This document shows, one piece after another, positions 44,671 through 55,144 of a DNA stretch of 64,000 nt. Location: NCBI GenBank assembly GCA_018267095.1, contig JAFDZC010000008.1, positions 114,854 through 178,853 on the forward strand. The letters run 5' to 3'. Numbering within the stretch: position 1 is the stretch's first letter; every line of letters starts with the position of its first letter. The DNA comes from Bacteroidota bacterium. Lineage in GTDB: Bacteria > Bacteroidota > Bacteroidia > Flavobacteriales > Flavobacteriaceae. Under the pieces are notes generated by a model. It was not told where the DNA came from and searched no databases. It saw only the letters and a list, made by a program, of their open reading frames with translations. The position numbers and the translations under genes were made by a program.

Positions 44671-47600
44671 TTACATATTTCTTCGATACTGCCCGCCGAC
44701 TTCAAACAGCGCGCTGGTAATCTGCCCGAGCGAACAAACTTTGGCCGCTTCCATAATACACTCAAAAATATTGCGATTGTTGATGGCTGCTTCCTGAATT
44801 TTGGCCAATTGTTCTGTGACTTTTTCAGCTTGAAACTGATGTAAAGCTTCAAGCATTTCAATTTGGTATTGCTTCTCCTCTTCGGTAGCGCGAATCACTT
44901 CAGCCGGAATGACTGTCGGCGAGCCTTTTGAACTCAAAAATGTATTCACACCAATAATCGGGAATTCGCCGGTATGTTTTAAAGTTTCGTAATACAAACT
45001 TTCTTCTTGAATTTTTGAGCGTTGATACATGGTTTCCATCGCACCGAGTACGCCGCCTCTTTCGGTAATTCGGTCAAATTCTGTCAAGACTGCTTCTTCA
45101 ACCAAATCCGTCAATTCTTCAATAATAAACGAACCTTGAATCGGGTTTTCATTCTTGGCCAAACCTAATTCTTTGTTGATGATGAGCTGGATTGCCATGG
45201 CACGACGCACAGATTCCTCGGTTGGTGTGGTAATCGCTTCGTCATAAGCATTGGTGTGCAACGAATTACAGTTGTCGTATATCGCATACAAAGCTTGAAG
45301 TGTCGTTCGGATGTCATTAAAGTCAATTTCTTGCGCGTGCAACGAACGACCCGACGTCTGAATATGGTACTTGAGCATTTGCGCACGCTCGTTGGCTCCG
45401 TATTTATTTTTGAGCGCTTTGGCCCAAATTTTACGCGCTACACGACCAATTACAGCATATTCCGGATCAATTCCGTTTGAGAAAAAGAACGACAAGTTCG
45501 GCCCGAAATCGTTGATGTTCATGCCGCGGCTCAAATAATACTCTACATAGGTAAAACCGTTGGCCAGCGTAAAAGCCAATTGTGTGATTGGGTTGGCTCC
45601 GGCCTCGGCAATATGATAACCCGAAATGGAAACCGAATAGAAGTTGCGCACATTTTTCTGAATAAAATACTCTTGAACATCGCCCATCAATCGGAGCGCA
45701 AATTCAGTCGAGAAAATACAGGTGTTTTGCGCTTGATCTTCTTTTAAAATATCCGCCTGAACCGTTCCGCGCACTTGCGAAAGCGTTTTGATTTTGATTT
45801 CATTGTATACATCCGCTGGTAAAACCTGATCACCGGTAACGCCCAAAAGCATCAAGCCCAAACCGTTGTTTCCTTGCGGCAATTCACCTTGGTATTGCGG
45901 ACGGGCGATTCCTTTGCGTTTATAAATTTCATTGATTTTCTCTTCAATTTCCACCTGAAGATTGTTTTCAATGATGTATTTTTCACAGTTTTGATCGATG
46001 GCCGCATTCATAAAGAACCCGAGCAACATGGGCGCCGGTCCGTTGATGGTCATTGAAACCGAAGTCATCGGATGGCTCAAATCAAAACCGGAATACAATT
46101 TCTTAGCATCGTCTAAACAGCAAATAGAAACCCCGGCATTTCCGATTTTTCCGTAAATATCCGGACGCAAATCCGGGTCATTTCCGTAGAGCGTTACCGA
46201 ATCAAAAGCCGTGGACAAACGCTTGGCCGGCATTCCGAGTGAAACATAGTGAAAACGACGGTTGGTGCGTTCCGGTCCGCCTTCACCGGCAAACATACGC
46301 GTCGGATCTTCGCCTTCGCGCTTAAACGGATACAAACCTGAAGTAAACGGAAATTCGCCCGGTACATTTTCTTGTAAAACCCAACGCAAGATATCGCCCC
46401 ACGCTTGATATTTCGGTAAAGCAACTTTGGGAATCTGCGAATGTGATAGACTTTCGGTATGCGTTTGAATTTTGATTTCTTTGTCGCGCACCTGAAAACT
46501 ATAAACCGGATTTTTATACATAGAAACCTTTTCTTTCCAGTTCAAAATGACTTCCCAGTTGTACGGATCTAAATCCATTCTGATTTTGTCAAATTGTTGC
46601 AAGAGCAATTCCAGAAAAACCTTGTTGTCTTCGGTTCTATTGATCGATGTAGCATCAATGCCCGATCTGTCAATGGCCACCACTTTTTTATTGACCGTTT
46701 CTAAAGTTTTATAAACCGCATAAAGCTTTTGAGCCACTTCAACTTGTGTGTTGGCTTTGGCGTCATAAGCACGATTGTTCTCGGCAATTTCTGATAAATA
46801 ACGCGTGCGGTGCGGTGGAATCACGAAGATTTTTTCGCTCATTTCACGTGTGATTTCAAAAGTCGATTTCAAGTCAGCACCGGTTCGCTCAACCACTTTA
46901 TCCATGATTTTTTTGTAGAGCGTATTCATACCCGGATCGTTGAACTGCGAAGCAATCGTGCCAATCACCGGCATATCATCGGGGTTTTGATCCCACAAAT
47001 TATGGTTGCGTTGGTATTGTTTTTTGACATCGCGAATTGCATCCAAAGCACCTCGTTTGTCAAATTTGTTGATGGCTACCAAGTCGGCAAAATCCAACAT
47101 ATCAATTTTTTCCAATTGTGTTGCGGCACCAAACTCTGGTGTCATCACATAGAGTGAAACATCTGAATGATCTAAAATTTCTGTATCAGATTGACCAATG
47201 CCCGAAGTTTCTAAAATAATCAAATCGTAGTTCGCAGCTTTGAGTACTTGAATGGCTTCGGCAACATATTTTGACAAGGCCAAGTTGGATTGACGCGTGG
47301 CCAACGAACGCATATAAACTCTGGGATTATTGATGGCATTCATGCGAATTCTATCGCCCAGTAAAGCACCGCCGGTTTTTCTTTTGGACGGATCAACCGA
47401 AATGAGTCCGATGGTTTTTTCAGGAAAATCAATCAAAAATCGACGAACGAGTTCATCTACCAAAGATGACTTTCCGGCACCGCCTGTACCGGTAATTCCG
47501 AGCACCGGTGTTTTACAATCAGTATTTTTTTGATGTATAATGTCTAAAGTTGGTTTGGCTGCCTCCGGAAAATTCTCAGCTGAAGATATAATGCGCGCAA

Positions 47601-48096
47601 TTGCTTTTGGGTTCTTCGTTGGCAATTCTTTGATTTCACCGTTGAGATGATCACCCACCGGAAAATCGGCGCGTTTGACCAAATCATTGATCATACCTTG
47701 TAAACCCATCGCGCGTCCGTCATCAGGTGAATAGATGCGCTCGATTCCGTAAGCGTGTAATTCTTCGATTTCAGTGGGCAAAATAACCCCGCCGCCGCCG
47801 CCGAAAATTTTGATATGATCGGCTCCTTTTTCTTTGAGCAAATCATACATGTATTTAAAATACTCGTTGTGACCGCCTTGATATGAGGTCATCGCAATCG
47901 CATTGGCATCTTCTTGAATGGCAGTATTGACCACTTCTTCAACACTTCGGTCGTGACCGAGGTGAATCACTTCAACACCAGTGGCTTGAATGATGCGACG
48001 CATGATGTTGATGGCAGCATCATGGCCGTCAAAAAGTGAAGCAGCAGTAACGATTCTAACTTTATTTACGGGAGTGTACGGTTGGGCTTGTTCCAT
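44671..48096 (-). CDS. icmF: Fused B12-dependent acyl-CoA mutase IcmF
   Basis: A 1141-residue fusion. Residues 1-140 bind B12 (DGHDAAIN at 23-30; His25 is the axial ligand; GGGG at 99-103). Residues about 195-420 are the MeaI-type GTPase chaperone (P-loop GTGGAGKSS 203-211). The rest is the mutase barrel. [17 protein letters not shown] and the ITQLAF segment match isobutyryl-CoA mutase/IcmF, which interconverts isobutyryl- and n-butyryl-CoA, rather than methylmalonyl-CoA mutase. The GTPase protects and loads the cofactor. A short palindrome lies just before the start codon. Confidence 0.93.
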   Translation of the reverse strand: MEQAQPYTPVNKVRIVTAASLFDGHDAAINIMRRIIQATGVEVIHLGHDRSVEEVVNTAIQEDANAIAMTSYQGGHNEYFKYMYDLLKEKGADHIKIFGGGGGVILPTEIEELHAYGIERIYSPDDGRAMGLQGMINDLVKRADFPVGDHLNGEIKELPTKNPKAIARIISSAENFPEAAKPTLDIIHQKNTDCKTPVLGITGTGGAGKSSLVDELVRRFLIDFPEKTIGLISVDPSKRKTGGALLGDRIRMNAINNPRVYMRSLATRQSNLALSKYVAEAIQVLKAANYDLIILETSGIGQSDTEILDHSDVSLYVMTPEFGAATQLEKIDMLDFADLVAINKFDKRGALDAIRDVKKQYQRNHNLWDQNPDDMPVIGTIASQFNDPGMNTLYKKIMDKVVERTGADLKSTFEITREMSEKIFVIPPHRTRYLSEIAENNRAYDAKANTQVEVAQKLYAVYKTLETVNKKVVAIDRSGIDATSINRTEDNKVFLELLLQQFDKIRMDLDPYNWEVILNWKEKVSMYKNPVYSFQVRDKEIKIQTHTESLSHSQIPKVALPKYQAWGDILRWVLQENVPGEFPFTSGLYPFKREGEDPTRMFAGEGGPERTNRRFHYVSLGMPAKRLSTAFDSVTLYGNDPDLRPDIYGKIGNAGVSICCLDDAKKLYSGFDLSHPMTSVSMTINGPAPMLLGFFMNAAIDQNCEKYIIENNLQVEIEEKINEIYKRKGIARPQYQGELPQGNNGLGLMLLGVTGDQVLPADVYNEIKIKTLSQVRGTVQADILKEDQAQNTCIFSTEFALRLMGDVQEYFIQKNVRNFYSVSISGYHIAEAGANPITQLAFTLANGFTYVEYYLSRGMNINDFGPNLSFFFSNGIDPEYAVIGRVARKIWAKALKNKYGANERAQMLKYHIQTSGRSLHAQEIDFNDIRTTLQALYAIYDNCNSLHTNAYDEAITTPTEESVRRAMAIQLIINKELGLAKNENPIQGSFIIEELTDLVEEAVLTEFDRITERGGVLGAMETMYQRSKIQEESLYYETLKHTGEFPIIGVNTFLSSKGSPTVIPAEVIRATEEEKQYQIEMLEALHQFQAEKVTEQLAKIQEAAINNRNIFECIMEAAKVCSLGQITSALFEVGGQYRRNM

Positions 48097-48100
48097 TGTT

Positions 48101-48113
48101 AACAGATTCTGTT
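48101..48113 (-). promoter_or_regulatory. Short palindrome just before icmF
   Basis: AACAGATTCTGTT is a perfect 13-base palindrome, 4 bp before the icmF start. It could be an operator or chance. The 184-bp region to the DUF4197 gene shows no full promoter match. Confidence 0.2.
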
Positions 48114-48280
48114 TTTTGAGCGTGCAATTTACAGAATTTTCAAAAATTTTCGGGCGGAGATTTCAAAAAGATAAAAATGTCGTCAAATCAATCATCACAC
48201 AATTTTATCACCCATGAAAAGCTAAGAAACACTAATCTTGCATAACTTTCGTTTCGTTATTAATCGAAATAATTATTGTA

Positions 48281-49003
48281 ATGAAAAAACTTGTGCTCTT
48301 CATATTTCTATTACCGCTTTCGGCCAACGCTCAATGGCAAGATGTACTCAATCAAGTAAAAAGCGAGATTAACAAAATCACCAATCCAAATTCAAGTATT
48401 GACATAGCTGGTGGCCTCAAGGAAGCACTTAACAATGGTATCAGCAAACAAGTCAGCAAACTCACCGCAACCGATGGTTTTTATAAAAATCCTTTGGTCA
48501 AAATCACCTTGCCGGCCGAAATTCAAAAAGTAGATAAAACCCTGCGTAAAATGGGTTTGAAAAAGCTGGCTGACGACGGAATCAAATCGCTCAATCGAGC
48601 GGCAGAAGATGCGGTTAAAGAAGCCACTCCGATATTTGTCGCAGCGGTTAAAAATATGAGTTTTAACGATGCAAAAGGAATTTTGATGGGCAATGAATCA
48701 GCCGCCACCGATTACTTAAAAGGAACAACCTCGACGGATTTGTATGCCAAATTTAGCCCAGTCATTCAACAATCAATCGGAAAAGTTGGCGCTGATAAAA
48801 TCTGGGCGGGCATCATCAAAAAATACAACGCGCTTCCGGGCAGCAGTAAAGTCAATCCCGATTTAACTGATTATGTTACCCAACGAGCACTTGAAGGTGT
48901 TTTTAAAATGATTTCCGTTGAAGAAAAAGACATCAGAACCAACTTGCAAGCGCGCAGCAGCGATTTGCTCAAAAAGGTTTTTGCATTACAAGACCACAAA
49001 TAA
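48281..49003 (+). CDS. DUF4197 domain protein
   Basis: A 240-residue exported protein with a signal peptide (about 1-17, SANAQWQ). The mature part is helical: LKEALNNGISKQVSKL, DGIKSLNRAAEDAVKEATPIF and DYVTQRALEGVFKMISVEEKDIR are family marks of DUF4197, found in periplasmic proteins of many Gram-negatives without known function. It is a monocistronic gene; a terminator lies about 125 bp downstream, and the interval may hold a small RNA. Confidence 0.85.
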   Translation: MKKLVLFIFLLPLSANAQWQDVLNQVKSEINKITNPNSSIDIAGGLKEALNNGISKQVSKLTATDGFYKNPLVKITLPAEIQKVDKTLRKMGLKKLADDGIKSLNRAAEDAVKEATPIFVAAVKNMSFNDAKGILMGNESAATDYLKGTTSTDLYAKFSPVIQQSIGKVGADKIWAGIIKKYNALPGSSKVNPDLTDYVTQRALEGVFKMISVEEKDIRTNLQARSSDLLKKVFALQDHK

Positions 49004-49079
49004 ATCTTAACAGAATTTCAACAAATATATAACAGCGGTTTAACTAGTAGATACACAAAAAGCCCGCACCTTTGTAGTG

Positions 49080-49152
49080 TAATAAAGGTTTTTATTATTT
49101 GGTTTAGAGTTAGTTTAGTAAAGAAGCCGCAGACGCCCATCTGCGGTTTTTT
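49080..49152 (+). ncRNA. Possible small RNA between DUF4197 and the BtuF-like gene
   Basis: A box CACCTTTG (49067-49074, one mismatch from TAnnTTTG) is followed by about 45 AT-rich bases and a strong hairpin with a T-run. The spacing would give a transcript of about 70 nt ending in its own terminator. No -33 TTG is seen, so it may only be the 3' end of the DUF4197 mRNA. Confidence 0.25.
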
Positions 49153-49154
49153 TT
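49127..49154 (+). terminator. Rho-independent terminator
   Basis: CCGCAGA, loop CGCCCA, TCTGCGG, then eight T; the T-run reaches the stop codon of the convergent gene. Confidence 0.85.
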
Positions 49155-49953
49155 ATGCCAATCTTTTTTGCAGCGCTTTGAAATAAATTAAGGCTTTGAG
49201 CAAGCGCGTTCCGTGCCACGAAAACATTTCACCATCCACAAATATAGTTTTGGCGTGATGCGTAAAACGACCAATCTCAAAAGCGTCTTCGTCTTTGAAC
49301 GGAAAAGGTTCAGACGAGAGCAAAACGATTTCTGGATCGCCTTCTAAACGCAGTTTTTTGATTTCAACTTCGGGGTATCGTTCAGATTTTGTTGCATAAA
49401 TATTCTCAAATTTATTAAGCGAAAGCATGGCGTTGATATACGTGTTACTTCCGGCCACCATATGCGGGTTTTTCCAAATAAAATAAGCGGCTTTGCGCGA
49501 AGGAATCTTTTGCTTGAATTGATCAAAATCACTTAATGCAAATTGAATTTTATCGGTCCATTTTTGCGCTTCGGTGCGACAGTTGAACAGTTGACCAAAA
49601 TCAGAAATCATCCTGAAATTGTCTTCAATGGTTTTGATATCAGTCACCCAAACGGGGCAAATGGTTTTGAGTTGATTGACTATCTCTAGCGTGTTCTCTT
49701 CTTTGTTGGCAATGATGATATCGGGCGCAAGCAATCTGATTTTTTCAACGTGAACATTTTTGGTTCCACCGATGATTTTTTTGACCGATTTAAAATGATA
49801 CGGATGCACGCAAAATTTGGTGATGCCCACAATAGAATCTTCTAAACCCAATTCATACAACAATTCGGTTTGTGACGGAACCAACGAAACAATTCTTTTT
49901 GGGGTTTGTTCCAACTGATGCTTCTGCCCGATTTGATCGATCAATACTTTCAA
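49153..49953 (-). CDS. Helical-backbone metal receptor-like protein (BtuF-like fold), without signal peptide
   Basis: A 266-residue class III solute-binding-like protein: PKRIVSLVPSQTELLYELG, KIRLLAPDIIIANKEEN, WKNPHMVAG and a C-terminal HGTR motif. Members bind B12, heme or siderophores for ABC uptake. This one begins directly with the domain and has no signal peptide, so it may stay in the cytosol. It starts with TTG 2 bp after the pyrF stop. No permease or ATPase gene is nearby. The ligand is unknown; icmF, 1 kb away, uses B12. Confidence 0.8.
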   Translation of the reverse strand: MKVLIDQIGQKHQLEQTPKRIVSLVPSQTELLYELGLEDSIVGITKFCVHPYHFKSVKKIIGGTKNVHVEKIRLLAPDIIIANKEENTLEIVNQLKTICPVWVTDIKTIEDNFRMISDFGQLFNCRTEAQKWTDKIQFALSDFDQFKQKIPSRKAAYFIWKNPHMVAGSNTYINAMLSLNKFENIYATKSERYPEVEIKKLRLEGDPEIVLLSSEPFPFKDEDAFEIGRFTHHAKTIFVDGEMFSWHGTRLLKALIYFKALQKRLA

Positions 49954-49955
49954 AA

Positions 49956-50780
49956 CTATAAGTTGTATTGGTTTAAAATACTTTCCATTTCTTGCTGAAC
50001 CACAAGCGCTTCACTCCGGGCTTTTTGCGCAAAATCTGATTGATTCGAGGCATAAATAATTCCGCGAGATGAATTGACCAGCAACCCGACTTGATTGTTC
50101 AATCCGAACTTGCAAACTTCTTGTAAACTTCCGCCTTGCGCACCGATTCCGGGCACCAATAAAAAGTTTTGCGGAATGATTTTTCTGATTTCGGCGAAGT
50201 ATTCAGCTTTGGTGGCACCAACCACATACATCAAGCGCTCGGCGTTTTTCCAGGTTTGTGCAGTTTCCAAAACCTGTTGATACAAAGGCTTTTCACCAAC
50301 ACTCAAAGTTTGAAAATCAAAGGCCCCGGAATTCGAAGTGAGCGCCAGCAAAATGGTGAACTTGTTTTCAAAAGCCAAAAAAGGCTCGACCGAATCTTGC
50401 CCCATATAAGGCGCCACGGTTACCGAGTCAAATTGCATATCTTCAAAAAAGGCTTGTGCATATCGGGTCGAGGTATTGCCAATATCACCGCGTTTGGCAT
50501 CGGCAATGGTAAAAACTTCGGGGTATTTCTGGTTGAGATAATCAATGGTTTTTTGTAGTGATTTCCAGCCGCGCAAACCATAAGCTTCATAAAAAGCCGT
50601 GTTGGGTTTGTAGGCAACCGATACATCATGCGTAGCATCAATAATGGCTTTGTTGAATTCAAAAATCGGATCGTCAGCGGCCAATAAATGCTGTGGAATC
50701 TTCTCTAAATCAACATCGAGCCCAATGCAGAGAAAGGATTTTTTTTGACGGATTTGTTCGGTGAGTTGTTGTGTTGTCAT
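49956..50780 (-). CDS. pyrF: Orotidine-5'-phosphate decarboxylase
   Basis: 274 residues from the ATG at 50780; a longer frame adds 33 residues that overlap the next gene. Longer type 2 family form: [14 protein letters not shown] at the N-terminus, [20 protein letters not shown] (catalytic Lys-Asp pair with the second Asp) and [10 protein letters not shown]. It makes UMP in pyrimidine synthesis. The first codons carry an ACAACA-rich stretch like the leaders of pyrG and purM. Coupled to the BtuF-like gene. Confidence 0.94.
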   Translation of the reverse strand: MTTQQLTEQIRQKKSFLCIGLDVDLEKIPQHLLAADDPIFEFNKAIIDATHDVSVAYKPNTAFYEAYGLRGWKSLQKTIDYLNQKYPEVFTIADAKRGDIGNTSTRYAQAFFEDMQFDSVTVAPYMGQDSVEPFLAFENKFTILLALTSNSGAFDFQTLSVGEKPLYQQVLETAQTWKNAERLMYVVGATKAEYFAEIRKIIPQNFLLVPGIGAQGGSLQEVCKFGLNNQVGLLVNSSRGIIYASNQSDFAQKARSEALVVQQEMESILNQYNL

Positions 50781-50820
50781 TTGTTTTTCGGATTGTGGCA
50801 AAGTTAGAAATTCTATACGG

Positions 50821-51732
50821 TCATTCGTCTTTGAATAGTTGTTGTTTTTTAATCCAATGCGCAATTTGAGCAGAAACAATTTTGGAAGATGATTTACTCA
50901 AATGCACACCGTCGGTATAAGCGAAATCAATGTTCTGATGTGTTAAATCGAGGTAGCCATTTGTTTTATTTTCAATTGATTCTATCTTTAAATTAAAATC
51001 AGGCATCAACCTTTGTTCAATCTTCATGAGCTTTTCAGAAATGGGAAGTCGCACCAAATAAACCTCGCCATATTGCTTGAGAAAGTCAATCGTCTTGACG
51101 AGATACTGAAATCGCAAATTTGAAAATTGATATTTTGAAAGGTAATGTTCGTATTCGAGTAAGGTACTTTTGGTTCGTCTGTTTACAGAGCTCGCATCCA
51201 TATCCAATGACACCTCAAGCCAGCCGTCATCATGTAAAAATGACTCAGATGAATGCGCTAATATTTTGTAATAATGTCCTGAAAAATGATTCCATAAATA
51301 TTTAAAATTGGGGGTTTGATTTACCAAATTCATTTGCCCTACACAAGTGTTGCTTTCGATAAAATTTTTAGCATCATCAGGTAAACTTTCTCTGGTTGAA
51401 ACACTCCAACAATCAACCGTTAAAATAAAAATACCGTTTTGGGTTTGCGCTGACAACTTTCGCTGAATACTCTTTAAATATTTGGGACCATAAGGGCTTT
51501 TACTGATATCAAAAGAATAATTGTACAAATCAGACTTGAGAATTTCATGCATTACATCGGGTCGCAAACCTTGAGCTGCCTTTGAAGTCCCCAAAATAAA
51601 ACCTGACTGCTCTGGCGAAGTAAATCTCAAATAATACGGATCTGCATGACCGTCGGCAGAAGACAAAACAATAACCATCGTTGTTATCATCAACAATCCT
51701 AATAGGGTGATATTTTTTAAAAAATACTTCAA
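50821..51732 (-). CDS. SGNH-hydrolase-like membrane-anchored protein, partner of an MBOAT acyltransferase
   Basis: A 303-residue protein with one N-terminal helix (about 6-25). It has [11 protein letters not shown] (GDS-like Ser block) and [12 protein letters not shown] (Asp-x-x-His block), the ends of the SGNH fold used by AlgJ/AlgX/DltD-type partners. It lies 6 bp after the MBOAT gene, as in O-acetylation pairs. Start is TTG after the MBOAT stop; the next Met is at codon 15 in the helix. It probably completes transfer of acetyl groups onto a glycan in the periplasm. Confidence 0.72.
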   Translation of the reverse strand: MKYFLKNITLLGLLMITTMVIVLSSADGHADPYYLRFTSPEQSGFILGTSKAAQGLRPDVMHEILKSDLYNYSFDISKSPYGPKYLKSIQRKLSAQTQNGIFILTVDCWSVSTRESLPDDAKNFIESNTCVGQMNLVNQTPNFKYLWNHFSGHYYKILAHSSESFLHDDGWLEVSLDMDASSVNRRTKSTLLEYEHYLSKYQFSNLRFQYLVKTIDFLKQYGEVYLVRLPISEKLMKIEQRLMPDFNLKIESIENKTNGYLDLTHQNIDFAYTDGVHLSKSSSKIVSAQIAHWIKKQQLFKDE

Positions 51733-51738
51733 TAGAAT

Positions 51739-53187
51739 TTAAAATTGAAAGTATATAAACTCTTGACTTTGTGTTCCGAACAAAAAAATCAGCAGGGCAA
51801 TGCTATAATAAAACAACCATCGATAAGGTCTCTTCCAATGAGTTGCGATGGACTGAATGCCAAACTGCTGCGCCCTTGAAAACCACTCCATGAACAGCAT
51901 AAATAAAATCAATATAGAAGTGATGAAGGCTTGCTTAATACCCAAAAAGTAAGGCAAACTAAACAAATCCGGTGATAGGATTCCTGAAATAAAAGCAAAA
52001 GCTTGAGTGAGGTTTTCAGACCTGAAAAATATAAAAGCAAAAGTAACCATGACAAAAGTGAGCAGCATAGAAAAAAAATCTTTCAAAGTTGGAAACTGCT
52101 TTCCTTGAGCTAAAATATCGACATTTTTCTTATTCTGATTACTGAGTACCAACAGCAGAAAATACAAAGCGTGTAAAGCGCCCCAAAACACAAAAGTCCA
52201 ATTGGCACCATGCCAAAAACCACTGACTATGAAAATAATAAAGATGTTTCGAACAGCTATCTTCTGCCCTTTTCGGCTTCCGCCCAATGGAATGTACAGA
52301 TAATCTCTAAACCAACTCGAAAGGGAAATATGCCAACGTCGCCAAAACTCAGCAATATCTCTTGAAAAAAACGGAAAAGAAAAATTCTGCAGCAATTCAA
52401 TTCCAAACAATCTGGCTGTGCCCAAAGCTATATCCGAATAGCCCGAGAAGTCACCGTAAATTTGAAATGAAAAGAACAAACTGCCTAATAAAAGTGTACT
52501 ACCTGAGTAATCCTGATGATGATCAAAAATAGTATTGACATAAATGGCACAATTGTCGGCGATGACTATTTTTTTGAATAAACCCCAGAGTATTTGTCGC
52601 ATTCCCTCGGAGGCTTTTTGATAATCAAAGCTTCTTTTTCGGGTTATTTGAGGCAATAAATGTGAAGCTCTTTCGATAGGACCTGCGACCAACAAAGGAA
52701 AAAAACAAACAAAAACTGCATAACTGATAAAGTTGCGCTCGGGTTTTATTTTCTGATTGTATAAATCAATAACATAAGACAAACCGTGAAAAGTGTAAAA
52801 TGAAATTCCTACCGGTAAAATAACTTGAATCAAACTCGGTTGTGCATTCAACCCAAAATTTGAGAGCAAAGTCATCAAAGATTCCGCAAAGAAATTGTAG
52901 TATTTAAAAACACCTAAAATAGATAAGTTGATACCGATGCTAAACATCAGCCAAAGTTTTCTGGTTCGCAAAGAATCAGTTTGATGAATTTTAGCACCTG
53001 TATAAAAATCTAATAAAGTTGAAGCCATTAAAAGCGGTAGAAATCGCAAGTCCCAACAAGCATAAAAAAAATAGCTAGCAATCAGCAACAAAAAATTTTG
53101 CTTCTGAAGATCTTTGGGCACGACAAACCAATAAACCAAAAAAACAATGGGAAGAAAAATTAAAAAATCAACCGAATTAAAAAGCAT
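51739..53187 (-). CDS. MBOAT family O-acyltransferase (AlgI/DltB-like)
   Basis: A 482-residue protein with about eleven membrane helices. MBOAT marks: FWRRWHISLS (His286) and SGFWHGANW (His326, catalytic). FVCFFPLLVAGPIERA, GDFSGYSDIALGTARLFG and the SSWFRDYLYIPLGG loop are typical of AlgI-type enzymes that pass acetyl groups across the inner membrane. Paired with the SGNH-like gene. Probably acetylates a surface or capsular polysaccharide. Repeat copy C lies upstream. Confidence 0.93.
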   Translation of the reverse strand: MLFNSVDFLIFLPIVFLVYWFVVPKDLQKQNFLLLIASYFFYACWDLRFLPLLMASTLLDFYTGAKIHQTDSLRTRKLWLMFSIGINLSILGVFKYYNFFAESLMTLLSNFGLNAQPSLIQVILPVGISFYTFHGLSYVIDLYNQKIKPERNFISYAVFVCFFPLLVAGPIERASHLLPQITRKRSFDYQKASEGMRQILWGLFKKIVIADNCAIYVNTIFDHHQDYSGSTLLLGSLFFSFQIYGDFSGYSDIALGTARLFGIELLQNFSFPFFSRDIAEFWRRWHISLSSWFRDYLYIPLGGSRKGQKIAVRNIFIIFIVSGFWHGANWTFVFWGALHALYFLLLVLSNQNKKNVDILAQGKQFPTLKDFFSMLLTFVMVTFAFIFFRSENLTQAFAFISGILSPDLFSLPYFLGIKQAFITSILILFMLFMEWFSRAQQFGIQSIATHWKRPYRWLFYYSIALLIFLFGTQSQEFIYFQF

Positions 53188-53259
53188 AATGGTTTATTTT
53201 TTGGCTGAGCATTGATTGGTTATTCGTTCAAATTCCATATTCACTTTACACAGAAGCCT

Positions 53260-53324
53260 TAGCCCGGATGGCAGCGGATAGCCCGCAGCGCAGCGAGGAC
53301 TATGAGCGAACAGCCGGATTAGCT
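53260..53324 (+). repeat. Dispersed palindromic repeat, copy C
   Basis: Begins TAGCCCGGATGGCAGCGG and ends AGCCGGATTAGCT (outer stem AGC-CCGG/CCGG-GCT). It has the GCCCGCAGCGCAGC insert also seen in copy D and lacks the CTTTTGT arms of A and E. It lies between the MBOAT start and the prfA terminator. Confidence 0.7.
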
Positions 53325-53327
53325 TCT

Positions 53328-53360
53328 AAAAAAAAGCCACACCTTAAAAAGGCATGGCTG
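53328..53360 (-). terminator. Rho-independent terminator of prfA
   Basis: On the minus strand: AGCCATGCCTT, TTTA loop, AGGTGTGGCT with one mismatch, then a T-run of eight. Confidence 0.8.
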
Positions 53361-53366
53361 TATATT

Positions 53367-54443
53367 TTAAATCACTTCGCTGGCTTCTTTGAGCTTCTCG
53401 GTGTTGTTGACCAATTGCAACTCATCGATAAGCTTTTGAATTCCGCCGTTCATCACACCGTCTAAATCGTACAAGGTAAGCCCGATGCGGTGATCGGTGA
53501 CGCGGCCTTGCGGATAATTATAGGTGCGGATTTTGGCTGAGCGATCGCCCGAACTTACTTGCGATGAACGCTTTTTGGCATCTTCTTCTTGCTTTTTGGC
53601 CAACTCCATTTCATACAAACGCGAACGCAATACTTGCATGGCTTTGTCTTTGTTTTTGTGCTGCGATTTCTCGTCCTGACATTGCGCCACGAGCCCGGTC
53701 GGAATATGCGTTAAACGCACTGCTGATTTGGTCGTATTCACCGATTGCCCGCCCGGTCCGGATGAACAGAAAAAGTCAATACGCACATCGTTCATGTCAA
53801 TTTGTACGTCAAATTCTTCGGCTTCAGGCAAAACCATCACCGTCGCTGCCGAAGTGTGAATTCTTCCTTGTGTTTCGGTTTGCGGAACGCGTTGCACTCG
53901 GTGAACGCCCGCTTCAAATTTGAGGGTTCCGTATACGTCTTCGCCAGTAACTTCAAAAATGATTTCTTTGAAACCGCCTGAAGTTCCTTCGTTTAGATCT
54001 ACAATAGAAGTTCTCCAGCCTTTGCTTTCACAATATTTGGTGTACATACGATACAAATCGCCGGCAAAAATACTGGCTTCATCCCCTCCGGTTCCGGCGC
54101 GTACCTCGACCATGACATTTTTGGCATCTTCAGGATCTTTGGGAATCAGCAAGAATTTGATTTCTTCTTCAAGAATCGGTAAGCGTTCTTTGGCTTCTTC
54201 GAGTTGCATTTTGGCCATTTCGACCATTTCGGCATCGCTGCCGTCAGCAATTATTTCGTTGGCCTCATCGATATTGCCCAAAAGATTGACATATTCGTCA
54301 CGCTTTTCAGACATCGCTTTGAGGTCTTTGTATTCTTTATTGAGTTGGATGTACCGCTTTTGATCGGCAATTACATCAGGTTGAATAATCAAATCTGAAA
54401 CTTCGTCAAAACGTTGTTTTATGATTTGTAGTCTGTCTAACAT
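53367..54443 (-). CDS. prfA: Peptide chain release factor 1
   Basis: 358 residues from the ATG at 54443; a longer frame would cross the promoter. Class I release factor: PCRF-type N-terminal domain, [23 protein letters not shown] and the catalytic GGQ loop [27 protein letters not shown] is the usual RF1 segment. It recognises UAA and UAG and releases the peptide. Length is standard. Confidence 0.97.
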   Translation of the reverse strand: MLDRLQIIKQRFDEVSDLIIQPDVIADQKRYIQLNKEYKDLKAMSEKRDEYVNLLGNIDEANEIIADGSDAEMVEMAKMQLEEAKERLPILEEEIKFLLIPKDPEDAKNVMVEVRAGTGGDEASIFAGDLYRMYTKYCESKGWRTSIVDLNEGTSGGFKEIIFEVTGEDVYGTLKFEAGVHRVQRVPQTETQGRIHTSAATVMVLPEAEEFDVQIDMNDVRIDFFCSSGPGGQSVNTTKSAVRLTHIPTGLVAQCQDEKSQHKNKDKAMQVLRSRLYEMELAKKQEEDAKKRSSQVSSGDRSAKIRTYNYPQGRVTDHRIGLTLYDLDGVMNGGIQKLIDELQLVNNTEKLKEASEVI

Positions 54444-54463
54444 GAGTCGGTAATTTTGGTGGG

Positions 54464-54490
54464 CAAATGTACACAAAAAAAGTAAATCAA
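54464..54490 (-). promoter_or_regulatory. Promoter of prfA
   Basis: TTG, 16-nt spacer, TACATTTG on the minus strand; box perfect, spacer one base short. Confidence 0.45.
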
Positions 54491-54639
54491 ACTTATCGTT
54501 TTTAGGTTGCAGAGGCTGTGCTCAAATCGAAAATTGTTTGCAGAATATTTAAATTTTACAACATTTAAACAACCATTCATATTATTTTTTTGTTAATATT
54601 GTGCAAACCACTTTACTAAACCACTTTACAGCATCTTTC

Positions 54640-55113
54640 ATGAAAAAAACTACTTTAATTTTTTTATCGGCCGCACTCTGGATAAGTTGTCAGAAGTCCG
54701 GTCAAAAAAACTTGCTCGCCGATGCGCAATGGCTTGTAGGTAACTGGGAAAACAAAGCGCCTGAGGGGAAATTCTCAGAAATTTGGTCACAAGGCGAAAA
54801 CGGCGTGCTCAACGGCAAGAGCTATTTTATTGTCAACAAAGACACCCTTTTTAGCGAAAACATCGAGCTGAGCCAAAAAGACGACGCTGTGTTTTATACC
54901 GCTACGGTCAAAGGCCAAAACAACAACCAACCCGTGGCTTTTAAATTGACTTCGAGCAAACCCGGAGAATTAGTTTTTGAAAATCCAAAACACGATTACC
55001 CGCAAAAAATTGTCTACAAAAAAGTCAACGACGACAGCTTGGTGGCAATTATTTCAGGCAGCCAACAAGGCAAACAGAGTTTAGAACAATTTCCGCTAAA
55101 AAGAGCAAAATAG
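54640..55113 (+). CDS. DUF6265 family lipoprotein
   Basis: 157 residues from the ATG at 54640, the start of the signal peptide (lipobox WISC, Cys17); an upstream in-frame GTG adds 13 unrelated residues. Lipocalin-like beta protein: WLVGNWENKAPEGKFSEIWS, LNGKSYFIVNKDTLFSE and ENPKHDYPQKIVY are typical of DUF6265 and related proteins. The His-Asp-Tyr-Pro segment is highly conserved in this group. Function unknown. Followed by a terminator. Confidence 0.82.
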   Translation: MKKTTLIFLSAALWISCQKSGQKNLLADAQWLVGNWENKAPEGKFSEIWSQGENGVLNGKSYFIVNKDTLFSENIELSQKDDAVFYTATVKGQNNNQPVAFKLTSSKPGELVFENPKHDYPQKIVYKKVNDDSLVAIISGSQQGKQSLEQFPLKRAK

Positions 55114-55144
55114 AAAAAGCTCGCTTGTCGAGCGGGCTTTTTAG
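55110..55144. terminator. Bidirectional rho-independent terminator
   Basis: Stem AGCTCGCT, TGTCG loop, AGCGGGCT, A-run on one side and T-run on the other. Confidence 0.8.

Noticed and set aside
44622-44861. Longer start of the TPR kinase by 80 residues
   Set aside because: Would run through the icmF terminator and overlap icmF; the signal peptide begins at 44621.
48097-48280. Cobalamin riboswitch before icmF
   Set aside because: No B12-box-like sequence; only a short palindrome is visible and the gap is too short for the full element.
53268-53465. Short frame starting in repeat copy C
   Set aside because: Made of repeat, terminator and antisense prfA; not a gene.
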